Source: Eudoraea sp. (GTDB lineage: Bacteria > Bacteroidota > Bacteroidia > Flavobacteriales > Flavobacteriaceae). From it: a stretch of 12,619 bases of DNA. Both the position numbers and the translations under genes were made by a program. Each line of letters starts with the position of its first letter. Position 1 is the first letter of the stretch. The notes under the pieces are model-generated. The model was not told where the DNA came from. It did no database searches and saw nothing but the letters and a program-made list of their open reading frames with translations. The stretch covers positions 1 through 12,619 of the forward strand of contig JAHEBI010000025.1 of the NCBI GenBank assembly GCA_024642325.1, written 5' to 3'. Positions 1 to 6,399 of this stretch are shown here, in pieces.

Positions 1-1
1 C

Positions 2-2125
2 CATGATATTTGGTTAGACCCCGGCAACCCGGACCGTATGATGGTGGCGCACGATGGTTGTGCCAGTATTACGCTAAACCATGGCAAAAGTTTTCAGCGT
101 GTCGTACTGCCAATTGCACAGATGTACCATGTCTCCGTTGACGATCAGATTCCCTATAATGTCTATGGAAACCGTCAGGATGGGTATTCCTATATGGGAC
201 CAAGTAACAGCCGTCAGGGCTATATTCCGTTGGGACTTTGGAAAGGGGTAGGAGGCTGCGAGAGCGGTTTTGCCCAACCCGATCCTTTTGACAATGACAT
301 TGTTTGGTCCGGATGCTATGATGGCGGATTGCAGCGTTACAATGCGAAAACCGGCCACGCCAGGGACGTAAGGGTTTGGCCGGAAGCGGGATACGGGTGG
401 GAGCCCGGTAAACTTAAGTACCGATGGCACTGGAATTTCCCATTGGCATTTTCTCCACATATTAAACACAGGGTCTACGTAGGTAGTCAATTTGTACATA
501 AAAGTGATGACAACGGTCAAAGCTGGCAGGTGATTAGTCCGGATCTAACCCTTAATGATAAGACACATCAGCAAAGTTCCGGTGGAATCGCAACGGATAA
601 TTTGATGACTTTTGATGGATCTGTTTTATTTAGTATCGTAGAATCCAAAATGGAACCCGGACTTATCTGGACGGGGAGCAACGATGGCCAGGTACAGCTC
701 ACCAAAGATGGTGGTGCAACCTGGATGAACGTCACTCGGAACATTCCTGATCTCCCCAAATGGGGAACGATTGCCAACATTGAGCCTTCCAGATATACAA
801 AGGGTACGGTTTATATTACGGTGGATTTACATCAAATGGGTGATTTTGACCCCTATGTCTACAAAACAGAAGATTACGGGAAGAGCTGGAAATTGATTAG
901 TGGTTCCGTACCTAGATCGGTGCACAGCTTTGCACATGTAATCAAAGAAGATCCAAAACGCAAAGGTATGTTGTACCTGGGCGTTGATAATGGCCTTTAT
1001 ATCTCTAATAATGACGGGAAGAGCTGGATGCGTTTTAAAAACAATCTTCCGCCTGCACCCGTTTATTGGTTGGAGATACAAGAGCGTTTTGATGACCTGG
1101 TGATAGGTACCTATGGAAGAGGATATTATATACTGGATAATATTTCACCCCTCCGCGAATTCGATATGGATGCGCACAATAAGACGGCCCATCTATTTAG
1201 CCTCCGCCAGGCCTATCGTTTTCAGGATCAGCAGAGCATTAAAACTGACGGACCGAGTATAAACTCGGGCGTAAATCCGGCATATGGTGCGGACATCAAT
1301 TATTACCTGAAAGATAGTACAGATCAAAAGGTGGAAATACAAATTTTGACTGGCAATGATGAAATCATAAGAACGTTGGAAGGTAAAAAGAAGGAGGGAA
1401 TCAATCGGGTCATGTGGGACCTTCGTTATGAGCCCACCTATAAACCAAGATTACAATCTACTCCACCGGGAAGGCCATGGGTGCAGCTCAACGGTGAAGG
1501 ATGGCGTCCTTTAGTTACATGGGATCTTGACTTAATGAGAGGACAATACGGACCAAAAGTCGTTCCGGACACTTATAAAGTAAAGCTGATCATTGGAAAC
1601 GAAGAATTTGTTAGGGAAGTGGAGGTGTTGAAAGATCCAACGTCTGAAGGAAATTTAGAAGAAATCAAAGATCAAGTAGCTTTTTCACTCGAACTTCGCG
1701 ATGCCATAAATTTAGCGGTGACCATGATCAATGATATTGAGGAAATTCGCTCAGAACTTACTGAGGTCATTCCTAAATTGACGAAGAAGGGCGATATTCA
1801 AAAAGCATTGCAATTGCAGGCCTTGTCAGAATCAATAGCCGGGATGCTGTACGATATTCAACTTACCGGAGCCAGGGAAGATGCTTTTAGGGCGCCGATG
1901 AAACTCTATGGAAGACTTAGTGCCCTGGCCAGTGATATTACCGGAAATGGAGTCGATTTTAAGCCCACGGATCAGCAGCGTGAGGTATATGCCATCTTCA
2001 ATAAACGATTAGAAAATGTAGACAAAAAGTTTAAGGAATTTATGCAGGTAGAAGTGAAAAAATTGAACACACAACTAAAGAAAAGCGAACTTCAAATTCA
2101 ATTAGATAAGAAGATAAAATTATAA
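2..2125 (+). CDS. BNR-repeat (sortilin/VPS10-like) exported protein, 5' end cut by window
   Basis: The reading frame is open to the left edge, so the true start lies outside; 707 residues are visible, numbered here from the first one (H1). The visible part opens with HDIWLDP and a DGC segment typical of large Bacteroidota proteins annotated as glycosyl hydrolase or sortilin-like. Asp-box (BNR) motifs of the S-x-D-x-G-x-S/T-W type occur near residues 168-175 (SDDNGQSW), 234-241 (TKDGGATW), 289-296 (TEDYGKSW) and 335-342 (SNNDGKSW). These mark the blades of a beta-propeller that ends near GTYGRGYYILD. Residues about 430-545 look like a FlgD-type Ig-like domain (VEIQIL, then NRVMWDLRYEP), and the last 160 residues are charged and probably helical. 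Family members are usually about 1000 residues, so roughly 300 are missing, including any signal peptide. The substrate is unknown and Asp boxes alone do not prove hydrolase activity. The family is confident; the function is not. Confidence 0.85.
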   Translation, partial: HDIWLDPGNPDRMMVAHDGCASITLNHGKSFQRVVLPIAQMYHVSVDDQIPYNVYGNRQDGYSYMGPSNSRQGYIPLGLWKGVGGCESGFAQPDPFDNDIVWSGCYDGGLQRYNAKTGHARDVRVWPEAGYGWEPGKLKYRWHWNFPLAFSPHIKHRVYVGSQFVHKSDDNGQSWQVISPDLTLNDKTHQQSSGGIATDNLMTFDGSVLFSIVESKMEPGLIWTGSNDGQVQLTKDGGATWMNVTRNIPDLPKWGTIANIEPSRYTKGTVYITVDLHQMGDFDPYVYKTEDYGKSWKLISGSVPRSVHSFAHVIKEDPKRKGMLYLGVDNGLYISNNDGKSWMRFKNNLPPAPVYWLEIQERFDDLVIGTYGRGYYILDNISPLREFDMDAHNKTAHLFSLRQAYRFQDQQSIKTDGPSINSGVNPAYGADINYYLKDSTDQKVEIQILTGNDEIIRTLEGKKKEGINRVMWDLRYEPTYKPRLQSTPPGRPWVQLNGEGWRPLVTWDLDLMRGQYGPKVVPDTYKVKLIIGNEEFVREVEVLKDPTSEGNLEEIKDQVAFSLELRDAINLAVTMINDIEEIRSELTEVIPKLTKKGDIQKALQLQALSESIAGMLYDIQLTGAREDAFRAPMKLYGRLSALASDITGNGVDFKPTDQQREVYAIFNKRLENVDKKFKEFMQVEVKKLNTQLKKSELQIQLDKKIKL

Positions 2126-2145
2126 CCCTTTGGTTTAAACGAAAA

Positions 2146-2172
2146 AACCCAGTCTATTTTATGGACTGGGTT
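2146..2172 (-). terminator. Hairpin terminator, strongest on the minus strand
   Basis: AACCCAGTC (2146-2154) pairs perfectly with GACTGGGTT (2164-2172) across a 9-nt loop. On the minus strand the stem runs straight into a T tract (complement of the A run at 2142-2147). On the plus strand only TT and AT-rich sequence follows. It can end the BNR gene (stop at 2125), but its polarity fits transcription coming from the tRNA-Lys side, where a tRNA 3'-end copy lies immediately upstream. Confidence 0.8.
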
Positions 2173-2181
2173 ACTAATTCT

Positions 2182-2196
2182 GTGACCTGGCTGGGG
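2182..2196 (-). repeat. Copy of the tRNA-Lys 3' end (tRNA remnant or att-like repeat)
   Basis: These 15 nt are identical to 3120-3134, which is the 3' acceptor strand, discriminator base and first T-arm positions of the intact tRNA-Lys, in the same orientation. The match breaks off inside the T arm; on the other side it continues with one base missing into a similar CTG/TTACT context and then a hairpin terminator, as at the intact gene. The remnant cannot form a tRNA. It may be the displaced 3' end left by insertion at the tRNA, or what remains of a decayed tandem tRNA copy. Confidence 0.6.
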
Positions 2197-2462
2197 ATGG
2201 CTCACCGAGTTTATCATACCCGTCAATCACTTTCTTAATAAACGTAATAATCTGAACATGATATAATTTAGATCCCTGGTAAAGATATACCCCCTTTCGG
2301 ACAAAATATTACACTGTTCGTCCTAAAACTATTTCAAAATCTGATAAATGGCCTATCTTATATAGAACTTCCCTAGTATCCCGGGTATTGTTATTTTATT
2401 TAGGGTATTTTTCTCATTTATAACCATTTAATTCTAACATCGTAACCTTTAAATATCTAAAT

Positions 2463-3059
2463 ATGAAAACTATCAATTATTATCTGCTAAAAGCTCTTTA
2501 TGGAGTAAGTATTCTGGCTATGTTTTTACTCGCCTATTCCTGTAGCCAGGAAACTACCATGGATGGAACAGAAAACCTGGAAGCTTATTCTGCTAAATCA
2601 CAGAAAGGGGCAAAAGCGACAAGGGCAATAAGAGGGAAAATTAATAATGACGCCGATCCCAGTGTTGATCCTGTGCCTTGTGATGATTCATCGGGACTGG
2701 GGATTGCCCTTTCAACGAACTTCATTTATGGCAATATGACTCATTTGGGTAAAATTCAGCCGGGAAGTTTTGGAAGACCTATAGAATGCGAAACAAACTT
2801 AGCAGAAGGCAAAATCATTTCTGTTTATGAAGTAAATTACATAGGCGCCCACGGTGATGAAATTCGTACTAGGGAATATACCACAATTATTTTTAATCCT
2901 GAGGACCCTACATTCAATACAGGGACATTTGAAGGCACCATAGATATTATTGGAGGCACTGGAAGGTTTGAAGGCGCCACAGGGAATATGGTCTTTGTTG
3001 ATGCATCTTTTATAGGTTCTAAATCTACCTGGGAAGTTGTGGGAGAAATTACATATTAA
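2463..3059 (+). CDS. Putative lipoprotein, function unknown
   Basis: 198 residues. The N-terminus has a short basic start, a hydrophobic segment (about 9-26) and a lipobox-like AYSC with Cys27, so it is probably a lipoprotein anchored in the envelope. A low-complexity linker rich in K, S and A (about 40-58) precedes the folded part. The C-terminal region carries the glycine-rich motif IIGGTGRFEGATG (about 162-174) between beta-strand-like segments; this recalls small beta-barrel proteins of the allene-oxide-cyclase/dirigent-like type, but I cannot assign a family. Cys73 and Cys109 could form a disulfide. The gene stands alone, flanked by hairpin terminators on both sides, and lies between the intact tRNA-Lys and the copy of its 3' end, so it may be an insertion. 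No Shine-Dalgarno is visible; the ATG follows an AT-rich leader, as is usual in this phylum. Confidence 0.75.
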   Translation: MKTINYYLLKALYGVSILAMFLLAYSCSQETTMDGTENLEAYSAKSQKGAKATRAIRGKINNDADPSVDPVPCDDSSGLGIALSTNFIYGNMTHLGKIQPGSFGRPIECETNLAEGKIISVYEVNYIGAHGDEIRTREYTTIIFNPEDPTFNTGTFEGTIDIIGGTGRFEGATGNMVFVDASFIGSKSTWEVVGEITY

Positions 3060-3084
3060 AAGACTCAAGACATTCTATAATATT

Positions 3085-3109
3085 AAAACCCACCGAACAG
3101 GTGGGTTTT
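3085..3109. terminator. Bidirectional hairpin terminator between lipoprotein gene and tRNA-Lys
   Basis: AAAACCCACC (3085-3094) and GGTGGGTTTT (3100-3109) form a perfect 10-bp stem with a 5-nt loop. Because the stem is flanked by A on one side and T on the other, it can end both the plus-strand lipoprotein gene (stop at 3059) and the minus-strand tRNA-Lys, whose CCA end is 8 nt away. Confidence 0.88.
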
Positions 3110-3117
3110 ACTTTCTC

Positions 3118-3193
3118 TGGTGACCTGGCTGGGGCTCGAACCCAGGACCCTCTCCTTAAAAGGGAGATGCTCTACCAACTGAGCTACCAGGTC
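3118..3193 (-). tRNA. tRNA-Lys(TTT)
   Basis: The minus strand folds into a standard cloverleaf. The acceptor stem GACCTGG pairs with CCAGGTC (3187-3193 and 3122-3128), followed by discriminator A (3121) and an encoded CCA (3118-3120). The D arm holds AGCTCAGTTGGTAGAGC. The anticodon stem TCTCC/GGAGA encloses the loop CTTTTAA, giving anticodon TTT at 3158-3160. The T arm holds GGTTCGAGCC. It decodes AAA/AAG. A consensus promoter lies upstream (3245-3274) and a perfect hairpin terminator downstream, so it looks like a single-gene transcription unit. Part of its 3' end is repeated at 2182-2196. Confidence 0.97.
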
Positions 3194-3244
3194 ATTTTTT
3201 GGTTTGTATTCGAATGCTATGCACAAAAACGGCATTAGCGGGTG

Positions 3245-3274
3245 CAAATATACTATCATTAATTAATTTTTCAA
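3245..3274 (-). promoter_or_regulatory. Promoter of tRNA-Lys (Bacteroidota type)
   Basis: Read on the minus strand, TTG (3272-3274) is followed after exactly 19 bp by TATATTTG (3245-3252), a full match to the Bacteroidota -7 consensus TAnnTTTG with the expected -33 spacing. Transcription would start near 3238, about 45 nt before the mature tRNA 5' end at 3193. Confidence 0.65.
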
Positions 3275-3302
3275 GTCCATTTAAAGATTAATTTAGGTTT
3301 TC

Positions 3303-3331
3303 TTTGAATTCCCTTATAATTAGTACATTTT
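3303..3331 (+). promoter_or_regulatory. Possible promoter of aroK
   Basis: TTTG (3303-3306), a 17-bp spacer and TACATTTT (3324-3331) resemble the TTTG/TAnnTTTG promoter, with the final G of the -7 box replaced by T. This predicts a leader of about 10 nt before the ATG at 3348. It is the best match in the 154-bp region shared with the divergent tRNA-Lys, but it is not a full consensus. Confidence 0.35.
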
Positions 3332-3347
3332 TACTAAAATTTTTAAA

Positions 3348-3863
3348 ATGAAATTAGTCCTGATAGGATATATGGGTAGCGGGAAAACGACGGTTGGGAA
3401 ACTACTGGCTGAGGATCTTGATTTTAAATTCATAGATCTGGATGAATATATTGAGACCAGGTTAAATGAAAAGATTGCACATATATTTAAATCTAAAGGA
3501 GAGTTGTACTTCAGGAAGAAAGAGAGCGAATTGCTGGAAGAGATACTGAATGACAAACAGGATTTGGTAATAGCCGTCGGAGGGGGAACACCTTGTTACG
3601 GAACCAATATGGATACAATTCTTCAAAAATCAGAACTGGTTTTTTATCTTAAATTATCGATCGCTTCATTGATAGAAAGACTTCATAAAGAGAAGGAACA
3701 CCGACCTTTAATTGCGGATCTGAAAGATGAAGATTTGCCCGAATTCATCGGGAAACATATTTTCGAAAGAGGAATATTTTATTCCCGGGCCTGTTTCACA
3801 GTCATTGCAGACCAAAAGGATGCAGCAGCCGTAAAAGAAGAAATAGTGTCTTTACTCCCCTAA
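3348..3863 (+). CDS. aroK: Shikimate kinase
   Basis: 171 residues, the usual AroK length. It phosphorylates shikimate to shikimate-3-phosphate with ATP in the cytosolic pathway to chorismate and aromatic amino acids. The Walker A loop GYMGSGKTT is at residues 7-15; the shikimate-binding Asp lies in FIDLDEY (28-34, Asp32), Arg56 sits in the YFRKKE segment, and the GGGTP motif is at 78-82. The mobile lid contains EHRPLI (117-122, Arg119), and Arg141 before YSRA matches the C-terminal substrate-contacting arginine. The Walker B-like segment and all key residues appear intact. It is transcribed away from tRNA-Lys; its last 12 bp overlap the end of the convergent phosphoribosyltransferase gene, with no terminator hairpin at the junction. 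It shares no operon with other aro genes here. Confidence 0.96.
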   Translation: MKLVLIGYMGSGKTTVGKLLAEDLDFKFIDLDEYIETRLNEKIAHIFKSKGELYFRKKESELLEEILNDKQDLVIAVGGGTPCYGTNMDTILQKSELVFYLKLSIASLIERLHKEKEHRPLIADLKDEDLPEFIGKHIFERGIFYSRACFTVIADQKDAAAVKEEIVSLLP

Positions 3864-4355
3864 ATAAACGGCATCATTCTTTGCCTTGAATTCTACTATG
3901 ACATGTTCCTGTAAGGATGTAGAAAGAGAAATTCCTTTAAAATCAGCTTTTACAGGATATTTTTTATGGTTTCTATTTACGAGAACGGCCGTTTTTAGCT
4001 GTTTTAAGGGGGTTTTGAGAAAATGGTGTACCCCATAAATTAGAGTACTCCCTGATTTTAGTACGTCATCAACAAGAACAACTGATTTATTTTTGTATTC
4101 ACTTTCCGGGATGGAAATGGAAACCCCGCTTTTGATGGGATTCTTTTTATCCATCATTACCTTACACAAAACAATTTCTGCTGTGGTTATATCCTGGAGA
4201 ACAGCTTGTAATTTTCTGGCAAAATTCAAGCCTCCCCCTTCAATCCCGGCAATTATAATTTTTTTCTCCGATACATTGGTCTCATAGATCTGATAGGCAA
4301 TCCTTCTGATTTTATGTTTAATCTGAATGTGGGAAAGTATTTTGTTTCGTTTCAT
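3852..4355 (-). CDS. Phosphoribosyltransferase family protein (PyrR-like)
   Basis: 167 residues. The type I PRTase signature for PRPP binding is at 92-104 (VVLVDDVLKSGST), with the adjacent acidic pair Asp96-Asp97, and the conserved IEGGG loop is at 38-42. The general fold and length resemble PyrR or hypoxanthine-type enzymes, but the substrate-specifying C-terminal hood region is not diagnostic, and no pyrimidine genes are nearby, so the base it uses cannot be told. It is the last gene of a minus-strand cluster, starting 9 bp after the methyltransferase stop. Its 3' end overlaps aroK by 12 bp in convergent orientation. A cytosolic role in nucleobase salvage, or regulation by PRPP sensing, is inference from the family only. 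Confidence 0.85.
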   Translation of the reverse strand: MKRNKILSHIQIKHKIRRIAYQIYETNVSEKKIIIAGIEGGGLNFARKLQAVLQDITTAEIVLCKVMMDKKNPIKSGVSISIPESEYKNKSVVLVDDVLKSGSTLIYGVHHFLKTPLKQLKTAVLVNRNHKKYPVKADFKGISLSTSLQEHVIVEFKAKNDAVYLGE

Positions 4356-4364
4356 GGCATCAAA

Positions 4365-4946
4365 TTATTTTTCAAAGATAAAAAACAGTTCCTTACCTTT
4401 TCTGGGCGGTATGGAGTTGTTTGCCCGCTCCAGGGCTTTTATAGTAAAAATGGGGCTAAACAAATCGATGTATTCCTCCAGACTGCCTCCAAATGGCGGG
4501 CCATTGACAGTCAATGGAAAGTCAAATAAAAGCCCCGCAAGCCTGCCTCCAGGTTTCAACAACTGAAGCATTTTTTGAGCGTAATTGTTCCTCAGTTCCG
4601 TATTTAAGGCACAAAAAAAAGTTTGCTCCAGGATTAAGTCAAAATCCCGGATATCCAGGTCAAAAAAATCACCATGTATCAAATGGCTATCCTTAATTTC
4701 GGGAATTTCAGCCTTTACTTTTTCCAGGGGTTGCCTGGCGATATCGATAACATAAACATTTCTAAAACCGCAATTATGCAGATAAATTACTTCATGGCCA
4801 TAGCCTGCTCCCGGAACTAAAATCTTGCGGTTTTTATTTTCAATCTGATCAATATATTGTTTTAAGGGGGTGGATACAGACCCTATATCCCAACCCAAAT
4901 TAGCCTGAGCATAGCGCTCTTCCCAATAGTCTCTATTCAGATTCAT
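4365..4946 (-). CDS. SAM-dependent methyltransferase, TPMT (thiopurine methyltransferase) family
   Basis: 193 residues. The N-terminal signature YWEERYAQANLGWD (7-20) followed by TPLKQ is characteristic of the TPMT family. SAM-binding motif I is LVPGAGYGHE (43-52); the acidic residue after strand 2 is in VIDIA (66-70), the motif II-like segment is GDFFDL (92-97), and the family motif EQTFFCAL is at 107-114. KPGG (131-134) marks the post-motif turn. Family members methylate sulfur, selenium or halide acceptors; the natural substrate in Bacteroidota is not known and cannot be read from the sequence. The start overlaps the end of the S4-protein gene by 14 bp, and the PRTase gene follows after 9 bp, so the three are almost surely cotranscribed. 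Confidence 0.9.
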   Translation of the reverse strand: MNLNRDYWEERYAQANLGWDIGSVSTPLKQYIDQIENKNRKILVPGAGYGHEVIYLHNCGFRNVYVIDIARQPLEKVKAEIPEIKDSHLIHGDFFDLDIRDFDLILEQTFFCALNTELRNNYAQKMLQLLKPGGRLAGLLFDFPLTVNGPPFGGSLEEYIDLFSPIFTIKALERANNSIPPRKGKELFFIFEK

Positions 4947-5304
4947 CCAGATAATCTTCCATGTCGCGCCTGTCTTTTTTAGTAGGCCTGCCGACTCCTT
5001 TACTTCTATAATGATTTTTACTTAATCGCAAAAGTTCGCTATTTTCAAAGGCTTCCTTTGGCGTAGTATCCTTTCTGTAAATATCCACCAGCTTTGCCCC
5101 AACTCTACCCGTGGGTATATCCAGTACGTTAAGTTCGTAATTAATTTGATTTTTACGCACCGTAATTTTATCGAGTTTATAAACTTCCCTTGAAGGTTTA
5201 ACCGAATTTCCATTAATACGCACATGCCCTTTTTTACAGGCTTCAGAAGCCATATTTCTGGTCTTGTAATAACGGATACTCCACAAATACTTATCTATAC
5301 GCAT
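4933..5304 (-). CDS. hslR: S4-domain RNA-binding protein, HslR (Hsp15)-like
   Basis: 123 residues, the usual HslR size. The S4 domain fills the first half: MRIDKYLWSIRYYKTR at the start, then ACKKGHVRINGN (22-33) and VKPSREV (35-41), the pattern of the alpha-L RNA-binding fold. The basic tail (SKGVGRPTKKDRRD, about 100-114) is also typical of HslR, with the GRPTKKDRR stretch especially characteristic. HslR proteins bind free or stalled 50S subunits carrying peptidyl-tRNA and help recycle them. It is the first gene of the minus-strand cluster and would be driven by a promoter in the 78-bp gap shared with the divergent FKBP-like lipoprotein gene. Residual uncertainty is whether it is a true HslR orthologue or another small S4 protein. 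Confidence 0.88.
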   Translation of the reverse strand: MRIDKYLWSIRYYKTRNMASEACKKGHVRINGNSVKPSREVYKLDKITVRKNQINYELNVLDIPTGRVGAKLVDIYRKDTTPKEAFENSELLRLSKNHYRSKGVGRPTKKDRRDMEDYLDESE

Positions 5305-5336
5305 TTACAATTAAAAATCTTTGTTAACGACTTCAA

Positions 5337-5344
5337 CAAAAATA
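5337..5344 (-). promoter_or_regulatory. Possible -7 box for the hslR cluster
   Basis: On the minus strand this reads TATTTTTG, a full match to TAnnTTTG, 33 bp before the hslR ATG. A TTTTG that could act as the -33 element lies at 5370-5374, but the spacer of 25 bp is longer than usual. On the opposite strand, TATCTTGC at 5356-5363 is a weaker box that could serve the divergent lipoprotein gene. Confidence 0.35.
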
Positions 5345-5382
5345 GTGGAAAATTGTATCTTGCGGGCTTCAAAAGAGGATCT

Positions 5383-6333
5383 ATGAAAGAAAAAGGAGTT
5401 ATACTCTTAATTGCCGTGTTGACTATTTTGTCCGCCTGTAAAAAAGATGATAGTCAGGATATTGTGATAGTACCACCAAGAGCCCTGGCAGAAGTTGAAG
5501 CGGAGAATGATGCTACGATTCAGGAATACTTGCAAACTCATTATTATAACTATGAAGAATTTGAGAATCCGCCTGCGGATTTCAATTATAAGATTGTATT
5601 AGATACTATTTCGGGTGTAACGAAAGATAAAATTCGTCTGATTGATCAGGTGTCTACCATGACGATACCGGTTTCGTCTGAAACATTTAATCTTGATGAT
5701 GATGTCATCGTAAATCATAAGCTGTATTATCTTGCTGCTCGCGAGGGGATAGGAGAAAGTCCAACGGTAGGAGATTCAACTTTCATTGCTTATGAAGGAC
5801 AGTTACTTTCCGGTAATGTTTTTGACGGAAACTCTACTTACACCTGGCAATACCTGCCATTTTTTCTGAGGGGATATGCGGCGGGAGTCTCAAATTTTAA
5901 AGTGGGGGGAGATATTATTTCTAATCCTGATGGCACTGTAGAAATTGTGGGGAGCGGTATTGGAATAATGTTCCTTCCCTCCGGACTTGCCTATTATAAT
6001 AACCCGCCACTGGGCAGTGGGATATCTAATTACGATCCACTGGTCTTTCAGGTAAATACAGGTTTATTTATAAAAGGTACAGATTATGATAATGATGGAA
6101 TTCCATCTATTTTGGAAGATTTGAATAATGACGGTAATCTTTCCAATGATAATACCGATGAAAGTGCCGAACTATCTTCAGGATTTGGGTATGTGCCAAA
6201 TCACCTGGATCGTGATGATGATCAGGATGGTATACTTACCAGAGATGAAATTGTTATAGACAGTCAGGGGAATATTTCTTTTCCTGACTCAGACGGGGAT
6301 GGAACCCCTGATTATCTGGATGCCGATAGTTAA
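5383..6333 (+). CDS. FKBP-type peptidyl-prolyl isomerase-like lipoprotein with C-terminal calcium-binding repeats
   Basis: 316 residues from the ATG at 5383, chosen because it gives a textbook lipoprotein signal (MKEKG, hydrophobic core, lipobox LSAC with Cys19). The frame extends upstream to 5224, but that would bury the signal and overlap hslR. Residues about 128-230 resemble an FKBP domain: VGDSTFIAYEGQLLSGNVFD matches the first strands, then RGYAAGV and FKVGG, then IMFLPSGLAYYNNP and a closing LVFQVNTGL. From about 234 to the end, four Asp-rich segments of the thrombospondin-type-3/dockerin-like type follow: DYDNDGIPS, DLNNDGNLS, DRDDDQDGIL and DSDGDGTPDYLD. These probably bind calcium. 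An envelope lipoprotein role in protein folding is inferred; isomerase activity is uncertain because the domain is divergent. It stands alone, ending at a perfect terminator. Confidence 0.85.
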   Translation: MKEKGVILLIAVLTILSACKKDDSQDIVIVPPRALAEVEAENDATIQEYLQTHYYNYEEFENPPADFNYKIVLDTISGVTKDKIRLIDQVSTMTIPVSSETFNLDDDVIVNHKLYYLAAREGIGESPTVGDSTFIAYEGQLLSGNVFDGNSTYTWQYLPFFLRGYAAGVSNFKVGGDIISNPDGTVEIVGSGIGIMFLPSGLAYYNNPPLGSGISNYDPLVFQVNTGLFIKGTDYDNDGIPSILEDLNNDGNLSNDNTDESAELSSGFGYVPNHLDRDDDQDGILTRDEIVIDSQGNISFPDSDGDGTPDYLDADS

Positions 6334-6353
6334 AAGAAAAAATAATGTCAATT

Positions 6354-6383
6354 AAAAAAGCCCGCAAATTTGCGGGCTTTTTT
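6354..6383. terminator. Perfect bidirectional terminator
   Basis: A 30-bp perfect palindrome: six A, then GCCCGC with AAATTT at the centre, GCGGGC, then six T. It lies between two convergent genes (stops at 6333 and 6400) and has T tracts in both directions, so it can end both transcripts. Confidence 0.95.
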
Positions 6384-6399
6384 AAGTTGCAGATTAGAG

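Larger units (their letters stand above)
2126..2462. other. 337-bp intergenic region between the BNR gene and the lipoprotein gene
   Basis: It contains the terminator at 2146-2172, the tRNA 3'-end copy at 2182-2196 and an imperfect inverted repeat at 2299-2323 (GGACAAA, 11 nt, TTCGTCC; one mismatch). From about 2340 it is AT-rich and should carry the promoter of the lipoprotein gene at 2463. The best candidate I can find is a TATTTTTC box at 2406-2413 with TTG at 2388-2390; the 15-bp spacer is short, so I do not call it. No convincing ORF: the longest frame beside the tRNA copy (ATG at 2197) is 13 codons. Confidence 0.6.

Noticed and set aside
74..520. Long open frame on the minus strand inside the BNR gene
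   Set aside because: It lies fully opposite a recognised coding region with clear Asp-box motifs and encodes nothing recognisable; the same holds for the other antisense frames in the transketolase, tgt, permease, EamA and methyltransferase genes.
2197..2238. Thirteen-codon ORF beside the tRNA 3' copy
   Set aside because: Too short, no promoter or family resemblance; expected by chance.
5224..5382. Upstream in-frame extension of the FKBP-like lipoprotein gene
   Set aside because: It overlaps the hslR coding region, would place 53 residues before a clear lipoprotein signal peptide, and covers the shared promoter region; the ATG at 5383 is the real start.
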